A stretch of DNA of 64,000 nt from a virus, in IMG/VR virus record IMGVR_UViG_3300044956_000431, positions 1 to 64,000 of that record. The stretch is one strand, 5' to 3'. The notes below the pieces were generated by a model. It was not told the DNA's origin and searched no databases. It worked only from the letters and a program-made list of their open reading frames with translations. Shown here piece by piece: positions 1 to 7,917 of the stretch. Position 1 is the stretch's first letter. Each line of letters opens with the position of its first letter. The position numbers and the translations under genes are program-made.

Positions 1-205
1 GAGTATTTTTTTGACTACGGACTAGCCCCTTTGCTTTTACCGCACTTCTCCATTTTTTAGCATAGAGATTAGCACAAGATTTACATTGAGGAATAACAAG
101 CCTATCGACATCTTTCTCAACCTTCAGAAGAGAACTAGGAAAGAAGTGTTCTTCAGAAGACTCTAACAATCTTTTACATTTGCCGCAAGTATAATGTGAT
201 CTCAT
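1..205 (-). CDS. Small zinc-binding protein, N-terminal part, runs off the left edge
   Basis: An ATG at 205 opens a frame that stays open to the window edge, so only the first 68 residues are seen. Two cysteine pairs, CGKC at residues 7-10 and CKSC at 41-44, followed by a basic stretch (AKKWRSAVKAKG) form a zinc-ribbon-like pattern. Such N-termini occur on phage HNH-type nucleases, but no HNH motif lies inside the window, so a nuclease role is only a possibility. The start lies 3 bases after the stop of the upstream gene, so the two are probably co-translated. Confidence 0.6.
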   Translation of the reverse strand, partial: MRSHYTCGKCKRLLESSEEHFFPSSLLKVEKDVDRLVIPQCKSCANLYAKKWRSAVKAKGLVRSQKNT

Positions 206-208
206 TCT

Positions 209-469
209 TCAATTCCATCTCAGTAGTGTAAGTGTTGCCATCTGGGGATCACGGAACCACCATGAGCATCCATAGTCAGCGTCCAGTGGATTTTGATTAT
301 AGGTTCTGCCCCAGTCTTTGTTATACTCACCAACATGGTGAGCCAACCAACGACCAAAGTCAATCTGAGCATCTACTGAGTAGATGCCATCTACTGAGTA
401 GAGGCCAGTGGCATCTATTACCTGATCTAGCCTCAATGCTCGTAATTGTCTTTGATGTATCTTTGTCAT
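209..469 (-). CDS. Small phage protein of unknown function, 86 aa
   Basis: No recognisable domain. The sequence is rich in W, Y and D and looks like a soluble accessory protein. Residues around 24-34 contain the near-duplicate YSVDG/YSVDA, encoded by an 18-base in-frame tandem repeat. Its ATG overlaps the stop of a degraded upstream reading frame (ATGA), and the next gene starts 3 bases after its own stop, so it sits inside an operon of tiny genes. Function not recognised. Confidence 0.6.
   Translation of the reverse strand: MTKIHQRQLRALRLDQVIDATGLYSVDGIYSVDAQIDFGRWLAHHVGEYNKDWGRTYNQNPLDADYGCSWWFRDPQMATLTLLRWN
370..405. repeat. Tandem 18-bp duplication
   Basis: Two adjacent 18-base units, 370-387 and 388-405, are identical except at one position near the 3' end. 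Each contains CATCTACTGAGTAGA, and the first unit is a near-perfect inverted repeat (CATCTAC TGA GTAGATG). Because the unit is a multiple of three, it duplicates six codons of the 86-aa protein without shifting the frame. This is consistent with replication slippage. Confidence 0.8.
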
Positions 470-545
470 TCTTCAACTCCAAAATGTTGTTTGATCAAAT
501 CAGCGTACCAGATTCTAATCCCAGTTTGATGATTCGTTCCTTCAT
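466..545 (-). pseudogene. Remnant of a small phage gene, two frames in 80 bases
   Basis: From the ATG at 545 one frame reads MKERIIKLGLESG and stops after 16 residues. A second frame over the same DNA reads DLIKQHFGVEE and ends in a TGA overlapping the next gene's ATG. These two segments resemble the conserved beginning and end of a common small phage protein family (starts MNERI-like, ends IKxHFGVE-like), whose middle of roughly 50 residues is absent here. An internal deletion that also shifted the frame would produce this. The family link is recalled from memory, not searched. Confidence 0.45.
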
Positions 546-547
546 TT

Positions 548-763
548 TTATTTGCCTTCAGATATTTTAATTAAAACTTCATGTTCGATCTCACGCATTA
601 GATTAAATCTATCTACATATCTCACAGAAGAAGGCAATATGTATGTTTTACCAAAAAGCCGAGTTTCAACATTATGTTTTGCCCAAATTTCATCTAGTTT
701 TTCATTGGACAATACTTTCGTCAACACTTTCTTTGGTACCACTGTCGATACTTTCTGATTCAT
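548..763 (-). CDS. Small phage protein of unknown function, 71 aa
   Basis: The open frame extends further upstream to 961, but the start is placed at the ATG at 763 because an AGGAG sequence lies just upstream and the upstream extension overlaps a separate 36-aa gene with unlike composition. The product is basic at the N-terminus (VPKKVLTKVLSNEKLDEIWAK) and contains an R-F-N-L-M-R-E-I-E-H helix near the end. No domain recognised. Confidence 0.6.
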   Translation of the reverse strand: MNQKVSTVVPKKVLTKVLSNEKLDEIWAKHNVETRLFGKTYILPSSVRYVDRFNLMREIEHEVLIKISEGK

Positions 764-801
764 GACTAAATCTCCTAATAATGCAAGTCTAAAATGGTTC
801 C

Positions 802-912
802 TCAACAATGGCGGAGTAAACGGAACTTGATTGCGGCAATGATGCTGTCTAGTTGATCGTTGGTGAGATCGCCTTGCATGATAGCTTGATTGATTTCTGA
901 AATAGTGGGCAT
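802..912 (-). CDS. Tiny phage protein, 36 aa
   Basis: The frame starts at an ATG preceded by AAAGGAGA and reads MPTISEINQAIMQG then DLTNDQLDSIIAAIKF, ending in a short basic tail. The helix-turn-helix-like spacing (EINxAIxxGxxxxDxLxxIIxAIK) is typical of a very common small protein of T4-like phages whose function is unknown. The sigma70-like promoter immediately upstream (943-971) supports expression. It is too short to be confident about folding on its own. Confidence 0.65.
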   Translation of the reverse strand: MPTISEINQAIMQGDLTNDQLDSIIAAIKFRLLRHC

Positions 913-942
913 CCAGCTCTCCTTTTTGTTTACTATGCCCAT

Positions 943-971
943 ATTTTAGCAAAATAGGCATTTCTGGTCAA
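943..971 (-). promoter_or_regulatory. Sigma70-type (early-like) promoter
   Basis: On the minus strand TTGACC, 17 bases, TAAAAT. The spacer closely matches that of the promoter at 1212-1240 (it contains AGAAATGCC and ATTTTGC). It lies 31 bases upstream of the 36-aa gene start. Confidence 0.8.
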
Positions 972-981
972 CCAAACTAGG

Positions 982-1185
982 TTAGTGCCCACTAACCCGG
1001 TCAAAGATGCTTTGTTGTAAAAGAGCCACATCTTCGCGGTCTACGTAAAAATCAGTGCGAGGGTCCCAGTACTCGCCAGCCCGGGGATCATAGTACAAGA
1101 CCTGTCCGTTGGGGTAGTGGAACGGGCCTTCCAGTCCTGGGCGTGAACCGTAGTTTTGATTGTGCTTGAAAACTGAGTAGGTCAT
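982..1185 (-). CDS. Small phage protein of unknown function, 67 aa
   Basis: ATG preceded by TTAGGAG. The product is hydrophilic and aromatic, with repeated Y-D-P-R patterns (LYYDPRAGEYWDPRTDFYVD, residues about 30-49), and no transmembrane segment. It is served directly by the promoter at 1212-1240, so it is probably among the first products made after infection. Small early proteins of such phages often act on host functions, but nothing in this sequence shows which. Confidence 0.65.
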   Translation of the reverse strand: MTYSVFKHNQNYGSRPGLEGPFHYPNGQVLYYDPRAGEYWDPRTDFYVDREDVALLQQSIFDRVSGH

Positions 1186-1211
1186 GGTAAACTCCTAACT
1201 GTTGAACCCAT

Positions 1212-1240
1212 ATTGTAGCAAAATGGGCATTTCTGGTCAA
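1212..1240 (-). promoter_or_regulatory. Sigma70-type (early-like) promoter
   Basis: Minus strand TTGACC, 17 bases, TACAAT, nearly consensus. The spacer AGAAATGCCCATTTTGC differs from that at 949-965 by one base. It drives the 67-aa gene. Confidence 0.85.
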
Positions 1241-1279
1241 CCGCAATAAAACTTTTATATTTTGCGGCAGTGCAATACA

Positions 1280-1285
1280 TAAATA
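1280..1285 (+). promoter_or_regulatory. Late-type TAAATA promoter element
   Basis: Plus-strand ATAAATA in an intergenic gap. By analogy with T4 late promoters, transcription would begin near 1291, giving a leader of about 35 bases before the ATG at 1326. Confidence 0.4.
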
Positions 1286-1325
1286 TCATTAAAAACACTA
1301 ATATGGTTTCTACTAAGGAGAATAT

Positions 1326-1448
1326 ATGAAAAAAATATTAGAAAAAGTTTGGGAATTTTTAGTTGCGCTTGGCGAAGCTCATTATGCCGCTAAACTGGCT
1401 CGCAATGGTCGTGTGGAAGAAGCCAAAAGAGTATATCAAAATGATTGA
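1326..1448 (+). CDS. Small conserved phage protein, 40 aa
   Basis: ATG preceded by AAGGAG. Reads MKKILEKVWEFLVALGEAHY then AAKLARNGRVEEAKRVYQND. An amphipathic helix followed by a basic, Arg/Lys-rich tail matches a family of about 40 residues seen in many freshwater phages. Function unknown. It overlaps the following 24-aa frame by 8 bases and converges on the minus-strand gene ending at 1493. Confidence 0.65.
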   Translation: MKKILEKVWEFLVALGEAHYAAKLARNGRVEEAKRVYQND

Positions 1449-1515
1449 AATACTAACATGGTGGCCTGTGACTGACGAAGAGTGGGAACAGCTTAACTAT
1501 CCTGGTAAACGATAG
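1441..1515 (+). CDS. Possible 24-aa peptide
   Basis: An ATG inside the end of the 40-aa gene opens a short frame (MIEILTWWPVTDEEWEQLNY then PGKR) ending in TAG. The composition looks protein-like (acidic, tryptophan-rich) and the overlap is typical of coupled phage genes. The length and the overlap with the convergent gene's 3' end make it uncertain. Confidence 0.3.
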   Translation: MIEILTWWPVTDEEWEQLNYPGKR

Positions 1516-1948
1516 GTTCCAGTAACCAACCCTGACCGGTAATGCCGTGCCTCCATTGATAGAATGGCCGGTCGATGTCTAACTTCCAACTACCGTTGAT
1601 TCCTAGATAACTCGTTGGTCCCTGCAGACCACGTTCGGTGTCGTACACAGCCAAATGGTTCCAGGCTGGCACCAGCTCAAACCCATCTATACGCACACTG
1701 TCAATCTTGATGGCTGTTTCACGCCGTTGATCATATCGCTTGTCGATCAAGCCTATTTCGATTTGCAATGGTTCTCGCAAGGCCACTTCAAACTGATGTT
1801 CCACTGACTCAGTGAGCTGTAGGTACTCGATTACATCCTGATTTACACGCACACTGGCACCCGGATAGCCATTGTCTGTGATCACTGACAGTTGTATGAT
1901 CACTGAAATTGTAGGTTCAGTATCCGGCAGATCGGAAAAGTTCTTCAT
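1493..1948 (-). CDS. Conserved phage protein downstream of radical SAM gene, 151 aa
   Basis: The start overlaps the end of the radical SAM gene by 32 bases, so the two are translated as a unit. The protein is beta-strand rich with no signal or membrane segment. A region near residues 112-145 (GPTSYLGINGSWKLDIDRPF then YQWRHGITGQGWLLEP) is rich in G and W and resembles a lectin-like or binding fold only in general character. The tight pairing suggests it may be a partner or substrate of the radical SAM enzyme. That is inference, and no motif proves it. Confidence 0.65.
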   Translation of the reverse strand: MKNFSDLPDTEPTISVIIQLSVITDNGYPGASVRVNQDVIEYLQLTESVEHQFEVALREPLQIEIGLIDKRYDQRRETAIKIDSVRIDGFELVPAWNHLAVYDTERGLQGPTSYLGINGSWKLDIDRPFYQWRHGITGQGWLLEPIVYQDS

Positions 1949-3206
1949 ATTCGGGCAAGTAGTCTAGCACACAGTTACGACGACTGTGTTCCATGGTTTT
2001 TAGATAGCTGATCAAATCAGGAAGTCTGTGGCTTTCGTCAGGTTGAGTTTCAAGATATTTCACATAGCTCAAAGCATCTTGCAGTACCTGCGCTGTGGAT
2101 TGATTGGGGTCTCTGGTGTTGATCACAGGGATCTCTGCCACGGTGTTTTGTTTTTTGATCCAGGTTTGCAATCGATCAATGACAGTTTCACGATGCTCAC
2201 GTGTCAACACAGTGGGCCGCATGAACGCAGGATCATTGAGAAAGTTACAGCTCTCTACAGCAATACCTTGTTGCATAGCAAACTCATAGATAGTATTAAG
2301 ATGCAACACAGTGAGTATGGTTGGAGTGATGCGTATCTGCATAAGCCAATCCTGCTGGCGTGCCATATCAATCCAACGCTTCATCATGCGTTCTACCGTG
2401 GCAAGATTACTGCCATATCTTGCGTAGTCATTTACCGGGTGTAAACATTCCACACTCATACCAAGATTGACTTCTTTAAACTCGCACAATAACTTTACAA
2501 TGTCTGAATCCCAGGTAGTGAGATTGGTAGTAAAACCAATACTGACCTGTTGGCATAGATTGTTGTCTACCAGAGCCTGCAATATTTTACGGAACGCAGG
2601 TGTGATCAAGGTCTCGCCGCCTATGAAATGTAGATAGGCCAACCTTGGAGTGCGTTCTAAGGTGGTAATAAACATGTCCATGCTGGCAGGATCGTCTACC
2701 CAGGCTTCAGGAGGAAGCTCTTTGATAAAACCTATGCGTTTGAACTCCGAAGCTAGACGACTGCTGGAATGCGGTTCACAGAACAAGCAGGCCGAGTTAC
2801 AGAAGTTACCAAGGTCGATCTGCCAGTCCTGTGGCAGTTGATCTGTGGCGCCATCTCTGTCCTTACTATTTTTAAACTCTTGGAGCCAAGGCGAACTCAG
2901 CATGGTTTTGTCAAAATCTTGCACTGTAACTCCTATCTTGAGTAGTTGTCTTTGCCGACCAGACACTTTGCCGTGCTGTTCCATTTGATAACACTCGCTG
3001 CAGCCCACTGGCTGTTGGCCATCCAGCATCTGCTGACGTATTGTACTCATGCCATATTGGAACCAGTACACTGTACTGTGCGTGCGTATACTGGGCAGAC
3101 CCTGTCGATCATGCTTCACGGCCCAGCGACAGTATTCATAGTTGCCTGAGTTGTTGATCCTGGTATGGAACCAAGGACTAGGGCAGAAACTGTCTTTGAG
3201 ACTCAT
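1917..3206 (-). CDS. Twitch-type radical SAM protein, 429 aa
   Basis: The radical SAM cluster motif is CNSACLFC (CxxxCxxC) near residues 136-143, preceded by WQIDLGNF, which forms the first strand of the partial TIM barrel. The N-terminal 100 residues hold extra cysteines (C8, C26, CSEC around 69-72) as in twitch or auxiliary-cluster proteins. These enzymes use a [4Fe-4S] cluster and S-adenosylmethionine to start radical chemistry. The substrate is not evident. Its start abuts the stop of clpP and the next gene overlaps its end, so all belong to one operon. A second, unrelated-looking radical SAM gene is at 52863. Confidence 0.85.
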   Translation of the reverse strand: MSLKDSFCPSPWFHTRINNSGNYEYCRWAVKHDRQGLPSIRTHSTVYWFQYGMSTIRQQMLDGQQPVGCSECYQMEQHGKVSGRQRQLLKIGVTVQDFDKTMLSSPWLQEFKNSKDRDGATDQLPQDWQIDLGNFCNSACLFCEPHSSSRLASEFKRIGFIKELPPEAWVDDPASMDMFITTLERTPRLAYLHFIGGETLITPAFRKILQALVDNNLCQQVSIGFTTNLTTWDSDIVKLLCEFKEVNLGMSVECLHPVNDYARYGSNLATVERMMKRWIDMARQQDWLMQIRITPTILTVLHLNTIYEFAMQQGIAVESCNFLNDPAFMRPTVLTREHRETVIDRLQTWIKKQNTVAEIPVINTRDPNQSTAQVLQDALSYVKYLETQPDESHRLPDLISYLKTMEHSRRNCVLDYLPEYEELFRSAGY

Positions 3207-3799
3207 TACTCTCTATGCTCAATGATGCGGTCAACCAAGCCATACTCCAAGGCTTCCTGTGCAGACATAAAGGTATCTCTATCCATGTCACGTTCAAAGT
3301 CTTGATAGGTTTTGCCTGCGGTGTTGTGTCGGACATAGAGTTCAGTCAAGATATGCTTCATCTTAGTGATTTCTTTGTACTGGATTTCAATATCACTTTG
3401 CATTCCACGAGCACCGCCCGATGGTTGATGGATCATGTGGCGAGCATAGGGCAGGATCATGCGTTTGCCTGCGGCACCCGCATTGGCTAGAAAACTACCC
3501 ATGGAGCAGGCCTGACCCATCACAATAGTCTGCACATCGCACTTGATAAACTGCATGGTATCATAGATGGCCATACCTGCTGTGATCACGCCGCCCGGTG
3601 AGTTGATGTAAAACGAAATGTCCTTGGCAGGATTTTCTGCTTCCAAAAACAGCATCTGGGCTACGATTAATGAAGCTGAATGTTCGTTGACATCTGTGTC
3701 CAGCATGATCACTCGATCTCGTAGCAATCGGCTGTAGATATCGTAACTGCGTTCGCCGCGGCTAGTTTGTTCTAGAACTATGGGCACTAGATTAGGCAT
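3206..3799 (-). CDS. clpP: ClpP protease subunit
   Basis: 197 residues, the usual length for ClpP without a propeptide. The catalytic triad is visible: Ser99 in GQACSMGSF, His124 in [10 protein letters not shown], and Asp171 in ERDMDRD. The handle-region motif [11 protein letters not shown] is present. ClpP forms a two-ring tetradecamer that degrades proteins fed by ClpX or ClpA. A phage ClpX is encoded at 29203, so the products may work together or with host partners. An AAAGGAA site precedes the ATG. The gene overlaps its SGNH-hydrolase neighbour by 8 bases. Confidence 0.95.
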   Translation of the reverse strand: MPNLVPIVLEQTSRGERSYDIYSRLLRDRVIMLDTDVNEHSASLIVAQMLFLEAENPAKDISFYINSPGGVITAGMAIYDTMQFIKCDVQTIVMGQACSMGSFLANAGAAGKRMILPYARHMIHQPSGGARGMQSDIEIQYKEITKMKHILTELYVRHNTAGKTYQDFERDMDRDTFMSAQEALEYGLVDRIIEHRE

Positions 3800-4523
3800 T
3801 TTTTTCCTTTATGAAGTTGTAGATTTGGTCGGCATAATATGCTTGGCTCAACGGGCCAGGGTGTGTATCAGCCTCCGACACTGAGTCTAGTTTACATGAT
3901 TGCCAGCTGTTTGTCAAGTTTATCCATTTTGTTTGATCAACTCGATCACAGGACGATTTTACTTTGTTCAGCAGTTGCTCTAACATTTTGTCATCAAACT
4001 CATCAACCTGCAGTAAAAACTCTAGAAAGCGATTTTTGGTTTGTAAAGGGATGTTCCAATCAACATACCAAAAATCTTGGTCCCACGGCAACATTCCATT
4101 GATGAAATAAATGTTTTCCTGTTGTTGTAATATCTCTATCATATCTATGAGATCAAAAAAGTGTTTCCAATCTTGATTGAGCAAAGTCAAAAGCCGCACA
4201 AAGTTTGAAATTTCTTGGGCATCGACGCCTGGTAAAGATTGTGCCAAATAAGTGTTGTTGTGGGAAAGAACTATTTTGGGATTGACAGGCGATGGCGACA
4301 CTGTGATACGGTTTAAAGCTGTCCATTGCACCAGTTTTATATCTGCTGATGTGGTTCTAGCCTTTAATATTGATAGAAAAATATCATGATTACTGTCGGC
4401 TGTTTGTGCAAGATTAATTAGGTTTACCCCAAGTTTATGAGCAAGCATTTGCGACCATGTTTGCATTGGATTTCTAAATCCCCATCCTGAACTGAACGAA
4501 CATCCTGTAACCAATAGAGTCAT
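3792..4523 (-). CDS. SGNH-like hydrolase, 243 aa
   Basis: Block I reads GCSFSSGWG with Ser9 as the likely nucleophile, and the C-terminal DTHPGP supplies the Asp-His pair of the SGNH fold. It shares VQWTA and the WQS...DxHPGP ending with the protein at 55287, so the two are paralogues. SGNH enzymes remove acyl groups from sugars, lipids or peptidoglycan. Several phages use them to trim host surface O-acetyl groups, but the substrate here is unknown. No signal peptide is seen, so it acts in the cytoplasm or in the virion. Confidence 0.75.
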   Translation of the reverse strand: MTLLVTGCSFSSGWGFRNPMQTWSQMLAHKLGVNLINLAQTADSNHDIFLSILKARTTSADIKLVQWTALNRITVSPSPVNPKIVLSHNNTYLAQSLPGVDAQEISNFVRLLTLLNQDWKHFFDLIDMIEILQQQENIYFINGMLPWDQDFWYVDWNIPLQTKNRFLEFLLQVDEFDDKMLEQLLNKVKSSCDRVDQTKWINLTNSWQSCKLDSVSEADTHPGPLSQAYYADQIYNFIKEKNA

Positions 4524-4544
4524 ATGTTATAAGTATCCAGGATA

Positions 4545-4573
4545 AGTATAGCATACACAGAAAAGCATTGCAA
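4545..4573 (-). promoter_or_regulatory. Sigma70-type promoter for the SGNH-clpP operon
   Basis: Minus strand TTGCAA, 17 bases, TATACT. It ends 21 bases upstream of the SGNH gene start and overlaps the start of the divergent 522-aa gene. Confidence 0.6.
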
Positions 4574-6141
4574 TGAGAGACCTACTAAATCTAGTCGATG
4601 AGTTTTCAGAAGCACGTGGACTCAGCGCCAGAAAACCTGGCGAAATCTATGCCCGTGTTGGCAGTGATGCCGAAGATGACCAAATAACCTTTCAAGCTCT
4701 GGATTTTTATCCAGATCGCGGATCCTACGAGTCCATGGATCAAATGATGGATGTGTTGGATCAACTAGAGACCCAAGCAGGCATAAAGTTTGAGCCTATA
4801 AATCAACCCAGCAACCGCACCAAAGCCTTTGGTGTGGCTGCCTTTGATACCGCAGTGGGTCGCAGATATCTAGTAAAGTTTGCCGCAGACATCAAGCCTG
4901 TGCGTACTCAAAACACTTTTTTCCAGACCAAAGACATTCCGGGTGGGTTCAGCCAAACTGATGTTCGCGGTTCAAAGGAAAAAGTTGGATACAAGCCCAG
5001 TGACGTGCTTGAAGATTTCAAAAGCCAGACACCTGCTTCAATTTTGGCTCAGATAGCCAAACGTTTCAGTGAAGACAGCGATGAGTACAATGCTGCTGTG
5101 ATCATTGCCAATGCCAAACAGTTTCCTGTGTTGGTACCCGCAGGCAACATGAACTTCAAGGGCTTTCGTGACTACTTCTGTGAAATGCTACAGCCCTGTG
5201 TGCTGATCAATGGTGCACCGGTGAGTGGCAATGCGGCCAAGGCTGTCCAAGTGTTCATGGGCCAAAATGGATTCTCGGACTGTGTGGTCAGCTTCAACAC
5301 CAATGTATCAGGCACGTTGTATGATTCGCTATTGGTCAATCCTAAAGGCAAGCAGATCAAACTGTCTAGCAAGGGTGCCAAAGGCGCCATGGCTTCAGTG
5401 ATCAATCTGTTGAAATCCGCACGTGAACTGGAAGAAGCTGGTTTAGGCAACATCGTGGAACCTTACCAACAAATCATCGACGTACTAAAAATCATCGACA
5501 ATGGCGATCACAACTCGGGTCCATTAAACTTGGCCATACAACAAGAAATGATCACGCCCGAAGAAGCACAGCAAGTGATGTTGCTGAAATCAGCGGCTGG
5601 GAAAAAAGGGTTTGATATCGATCAGACCAATCTCACAGACAACTTAAAAGCCATATACAAAGAACGCACAGCAGAAGATCCCAGCAAAGTAGTGCCACTG
5701 AACCACATGGTAGCTTCTATCGCTTACAAAGTCTGCAACAAGATCAACACCAGCACCAACTTCTCCGAAGCGGCTGCTGACATCCTCAACAACTCGGCCT
5801 TTGTACAGATGTACACTGATGCCGCACAAAAAGGAGATCAGTTTGTGATCAAAGGTTTTACCACTGTGTGGCCTTCAAAACTGTTTACTGATGTAACGCT
5901 GGAGGCAAAAAAAAGCTATAGTTCGACCACCAGCTCGGGCGGCAAGTTGGTATTCAACATCAACAAAGAACCCAAGGCTGTACCCAACACAGAACAAAGT
6001 TCTACCACAGATGCTCCGGGTCCAAGTCGTGCCGGGGAACTGGTTGATTATATTCCGCCGCGCAGTGATCTCAAGGCTGCAGATACAGCAAAGGCCGGCA
6101 ATGATGCGGCCCTGGGTCGCAGACGTAGGAAAAGTTTTTAA
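4573..6141 (+). CDS. Large phage protein of unknown function, 522 aa
   Basis: No known domain recognised. The N-terminal 60 residues are acidic. Residues about 170-330 contain a mixed alpha/beta region ending in KQIKLSSKGAKGA and a helix-rich stretch with NGDHNSGPLN. The C-terminal 70 residues are low complexity (Ser, Thr, Pro) and end in the basic tail GRRRRKSF. The KxSSKG segment and the folded core recall phage nuclease-like families, but this is only an impression. It is a plus-strand island between two minus-strand ClpP-type genes. No Shine-Dalgarno site is obvious. Confidence 0.7.
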   Translation: MRDLLNLVDEFSEARGLSARKPGEIYARVGSDAEDDQITFQALDFYPDRGSYESMDQMMDVLDQLETQAGIKFEPINQPSNRTKAFGVAAFDTAVGRRYLVKFAADIKPVRTQNTFFQTKDIPGGFSQTDVRGSKEKVGYKPSDVLEDFKSQTPASILAQIAKRFSEDSDEYNAAVIIANAKQFPVLVPAGNMNFKGFRDYFCEMLQPCVLINGAPVSGNAAKAVQVFMGQNGFSDCVVSFNTNVSGTLYDSLLVNPKGKQIKLSSKGAKGAMASVINLLKSARELEEAGLGNIVEPYQQIIDVLKIIDNGDHNSGPLNLAIQQEMITPEEAQQVMLLKSAAGKKGFDIDQTNLTDNLKAIYKERTAEDPSKVVPLNHMVASIAYKVCNKINTSTNFSEAAADILNNSAFVQMYTDAAQKGDQFVIKGFTTVWPSKLFTDVTLEAKKSYSSTTSSGGKLVFNINKEPKAVPNTEQSSTTDAPGPSRAGELVDYIPPRSDLKAADTAKAGNDAALGRRRRKSF

Positions 6142-6722
6142 CGACTGATGTTGGCAATGTGATTGCAGATGCCCAGTTCCAGTGCTTCTTGGGCAGATAA
6201 CCAAACATCATTGGGTGGTAACAGTTTGGTTTTTATAGTTTCTTCATATAGTCCAGTGGTTTCTCGATAATGATTGATCATGCGCTGTTGGGTCAGGCCA
6301 AACTCTTTGGTTATAGCAAACAGTTCGTGATGCTTGCCATCTGACCCCCACGAATACTGATGACTCAAGATTGAAGTATTGGGAGTCAGCACTCGCCGGC
6401 CTTGTGTGCCTGCTAAGAAAATCAACAAGCCACAGCTGGCTATCTGTCCCAAGCCCACTGTTTTGATAGGAATGTTACTGCTCTTCATGACATCTATTAG
6501 CGCAAAGGCTTCTTCTATATTTCCGCCACGCGAACAAATCATCAAGATCAGCTCTTTCTTTTTCTTCTGTTTGACGATGTAGTTTTCATGCAAGATCCAC
6601 TCAATGATGGGCAACATGTTATTTTCATCGACGTCGCCCATAAAAGTATAGATACCACTCTTTTTGAGGTCGTCACCGGGAGAATATGTAATATCGTCTT
6701 TGTCTTGGATCATTGATGTCAT
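6138..6722 (-). CDS. ClpP-like serine protease, second copy, altered triad
   Basis: 194 residues with ClpP/crotonase-type core: SRGGNIEEAF (oxyanion strand), Ser96 in QIASCGLL and His121 in ILSHQYSWG. The C-terminal SAQEALELG aligns with the canonical clpP at 3206, but the position of its catalytic Asp171 is a Leu here (LLPPND), leaving only a nearby Asp172. It could be a non-canonical or inactive partner subunit in a mixed ClpP ring, as known for paired ClpPs in some bacteria. That role is inferred. Its last 4 bases overlap the convergent gene. Confidence 0.85.
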   Translation of the reverse strand: MTSMIQDKDDITYSPGDDLKKSGIYTFMGDVDENNMLPIIEWILHENYIVKQKKKKELILMICSRGGNIEEAFALIDVMKSSNIPIKTVGLGQIASCGLLIFLAGTQGRRVLTPNTSILSHQYSWGSDGKHHELFAITKEFGLTQQRMINHYRETTGLYEETIKTKLLPPNDVWLSAQEALELGICNHIANISR

Positions 6723-6757
6723 AGTCTAGAAAAAGTGCTGTTGAATAAAGTATATAT

Positions 6758-6766
6758 ATTATAACA
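6758..6766 (-). promoter_or_regulatory. Extended -10 promoter upstream of the ClpP-like gene
   Basis: Minus strand TGTTATAAT (TGn-TATAAT) with no good -35. It lies 35 bases upstream of the ATG at 6722. Confidence 0.45.
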
Positions 6767-6816
6767 TAAGTTTTGAACAGCTCACATACTTATGAGCAAA
6801 TCCAAAATCGGCTCAG

Positions 6817-7917
6817 TTAATTCGGGCATTGAGTATGGCGCACAACCTCCATTTTTACTGTGTCCAGCACCGGTGTTGTAGGGGTTAGATTAAAGGACAC
6901 ACGAGCATCCAATGTCAAATATCCATTGATCTGTAACCCATCGTTGGTTGGCTGTAGTAATCGCTCGTTAGGCACATACCCGCTCATCACATTGTCCAGC
7001 TCGCTCCAGCGTTGGCATCCGCGCCAGACCCTGCGTCCTTGCCGATCATCAATGGTGATCAGCACAGCAGGACGACTTTCAATTAGATTCTGGTATATCA
7101 AGGTCAGGGTGATTGAATCATCAAAAGCTGCTGTACGACTCCATCCGTGTGTGCCCGGGCGAGCTTTGATTGTGACATAGCCTTGGTAGGAACACCGACG
7201 GGCATTGAGTCCAATACAGTCTCCTGCATTGGCATTCTGACTTACGGTAGCCAGGGCTTCGCGCAGATTTTCTAGATACGCATGTCTCCATTTCAACCGG
7301 AAACTGAGCTCTAGTTGTTGTTGCCGCTGATCGTTGTAGTAGACTCTGCTGGGCCCTTGCTCGATTTCAAAAACTCTGCGTGGGAAATCAGCCAAGACCA
7401 TTTGTAACAATCGATCTCCTTGCTGTCGACTGTGTGTCAAAGTTTCGGCTTGCGCCTGTAATCGTTCTCCGTCAATATGCCCCGGAGTTCGATGATCTCC
7501 CAACAATCCATCCGAGAGTCGGCTACGTTTGACATACACATCCATGGTCATGACCACAAAACCGTTTTCTTGGGAGATATTTTTTACTTCGTAACGATCC
7601 ACAAAGCCAGCCGCATACTGCACCACTTCACTGCGTTGCAGCCGTTGTCCTGATACTTCTCGCTCTGAGTTTACAACGGATCCCACTGCCTGATCCACTG
7701 CGCCACGAAGAGCTTGAGTTTTGGCTTCTTCGGTGGTTTGCCCATAGCCTTTGACTGTGACAAAGTAGTAGCGTTCGCTGTCTTTGAGAAACCAAGGAAC
7801 CACTGTGAGAATCACACTGACCGGGTGCGGTTTCAACACCGACGCTGTGTAGGCCGATTGGGCTGTTGCATTGGCCGAGAACAGCAAGGCCAATGCCCAT
7901 ATCCACAGACGCATCAC
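6817..7917 (-). CDS. Secreted LPP20/FlgT-like protein, 366 aa
   Basis: A signal peptide (hydrophobic residues 3-17, cleavage likely after ANATA) directs it to the periplasm. Residues about 48-115 carry the signature VTVKGYGQTTEEAKTQALRG followed by AVDQAVGS and YAAGFVDRYEV, which matches the N-terminal domain of flagellar assembly protein T-like and LPP20-related outer-membrane proteins. The rest is beta-rich with four cysteines. Its start overlaps the end of a lipoprotein gene, so the pair likely works at the outer membrane. This bacterial-looking module is unusual in a phage. Confidence 0.75.
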   Translation of the reverse strand: MMRLWIWALALLFSANATAQSAYTASVLKPHPVSVILTVVPWFLKDSERYYFVTVKGYGQTTEEAKTQALRGAVDQAVGSVVNSEREVSGQRLQRSEVVQYAAGFVDRYEVKNISQENGFVVMTMDVYVKRSRLSDGLLGDHRTPGHIDGERLQAQAETLTHSRQQGDRLLQMVLADFPRRVFEIEQGPSRVYYNDQRQQQLELSFRLKWRHAYLENLREALATVSQNANAGDCIGLNARRCSYQGYVTIKARPGTHGWSRTAAFDDSITLTLIYQNLIESRPAVLITIDDRQGRRVWRGCQRWSELDNVMSGYVPNERLLQPTNDGLQINGYLTLDARVSFNLTPTTPVLDTVKMEVVRHTQCPN

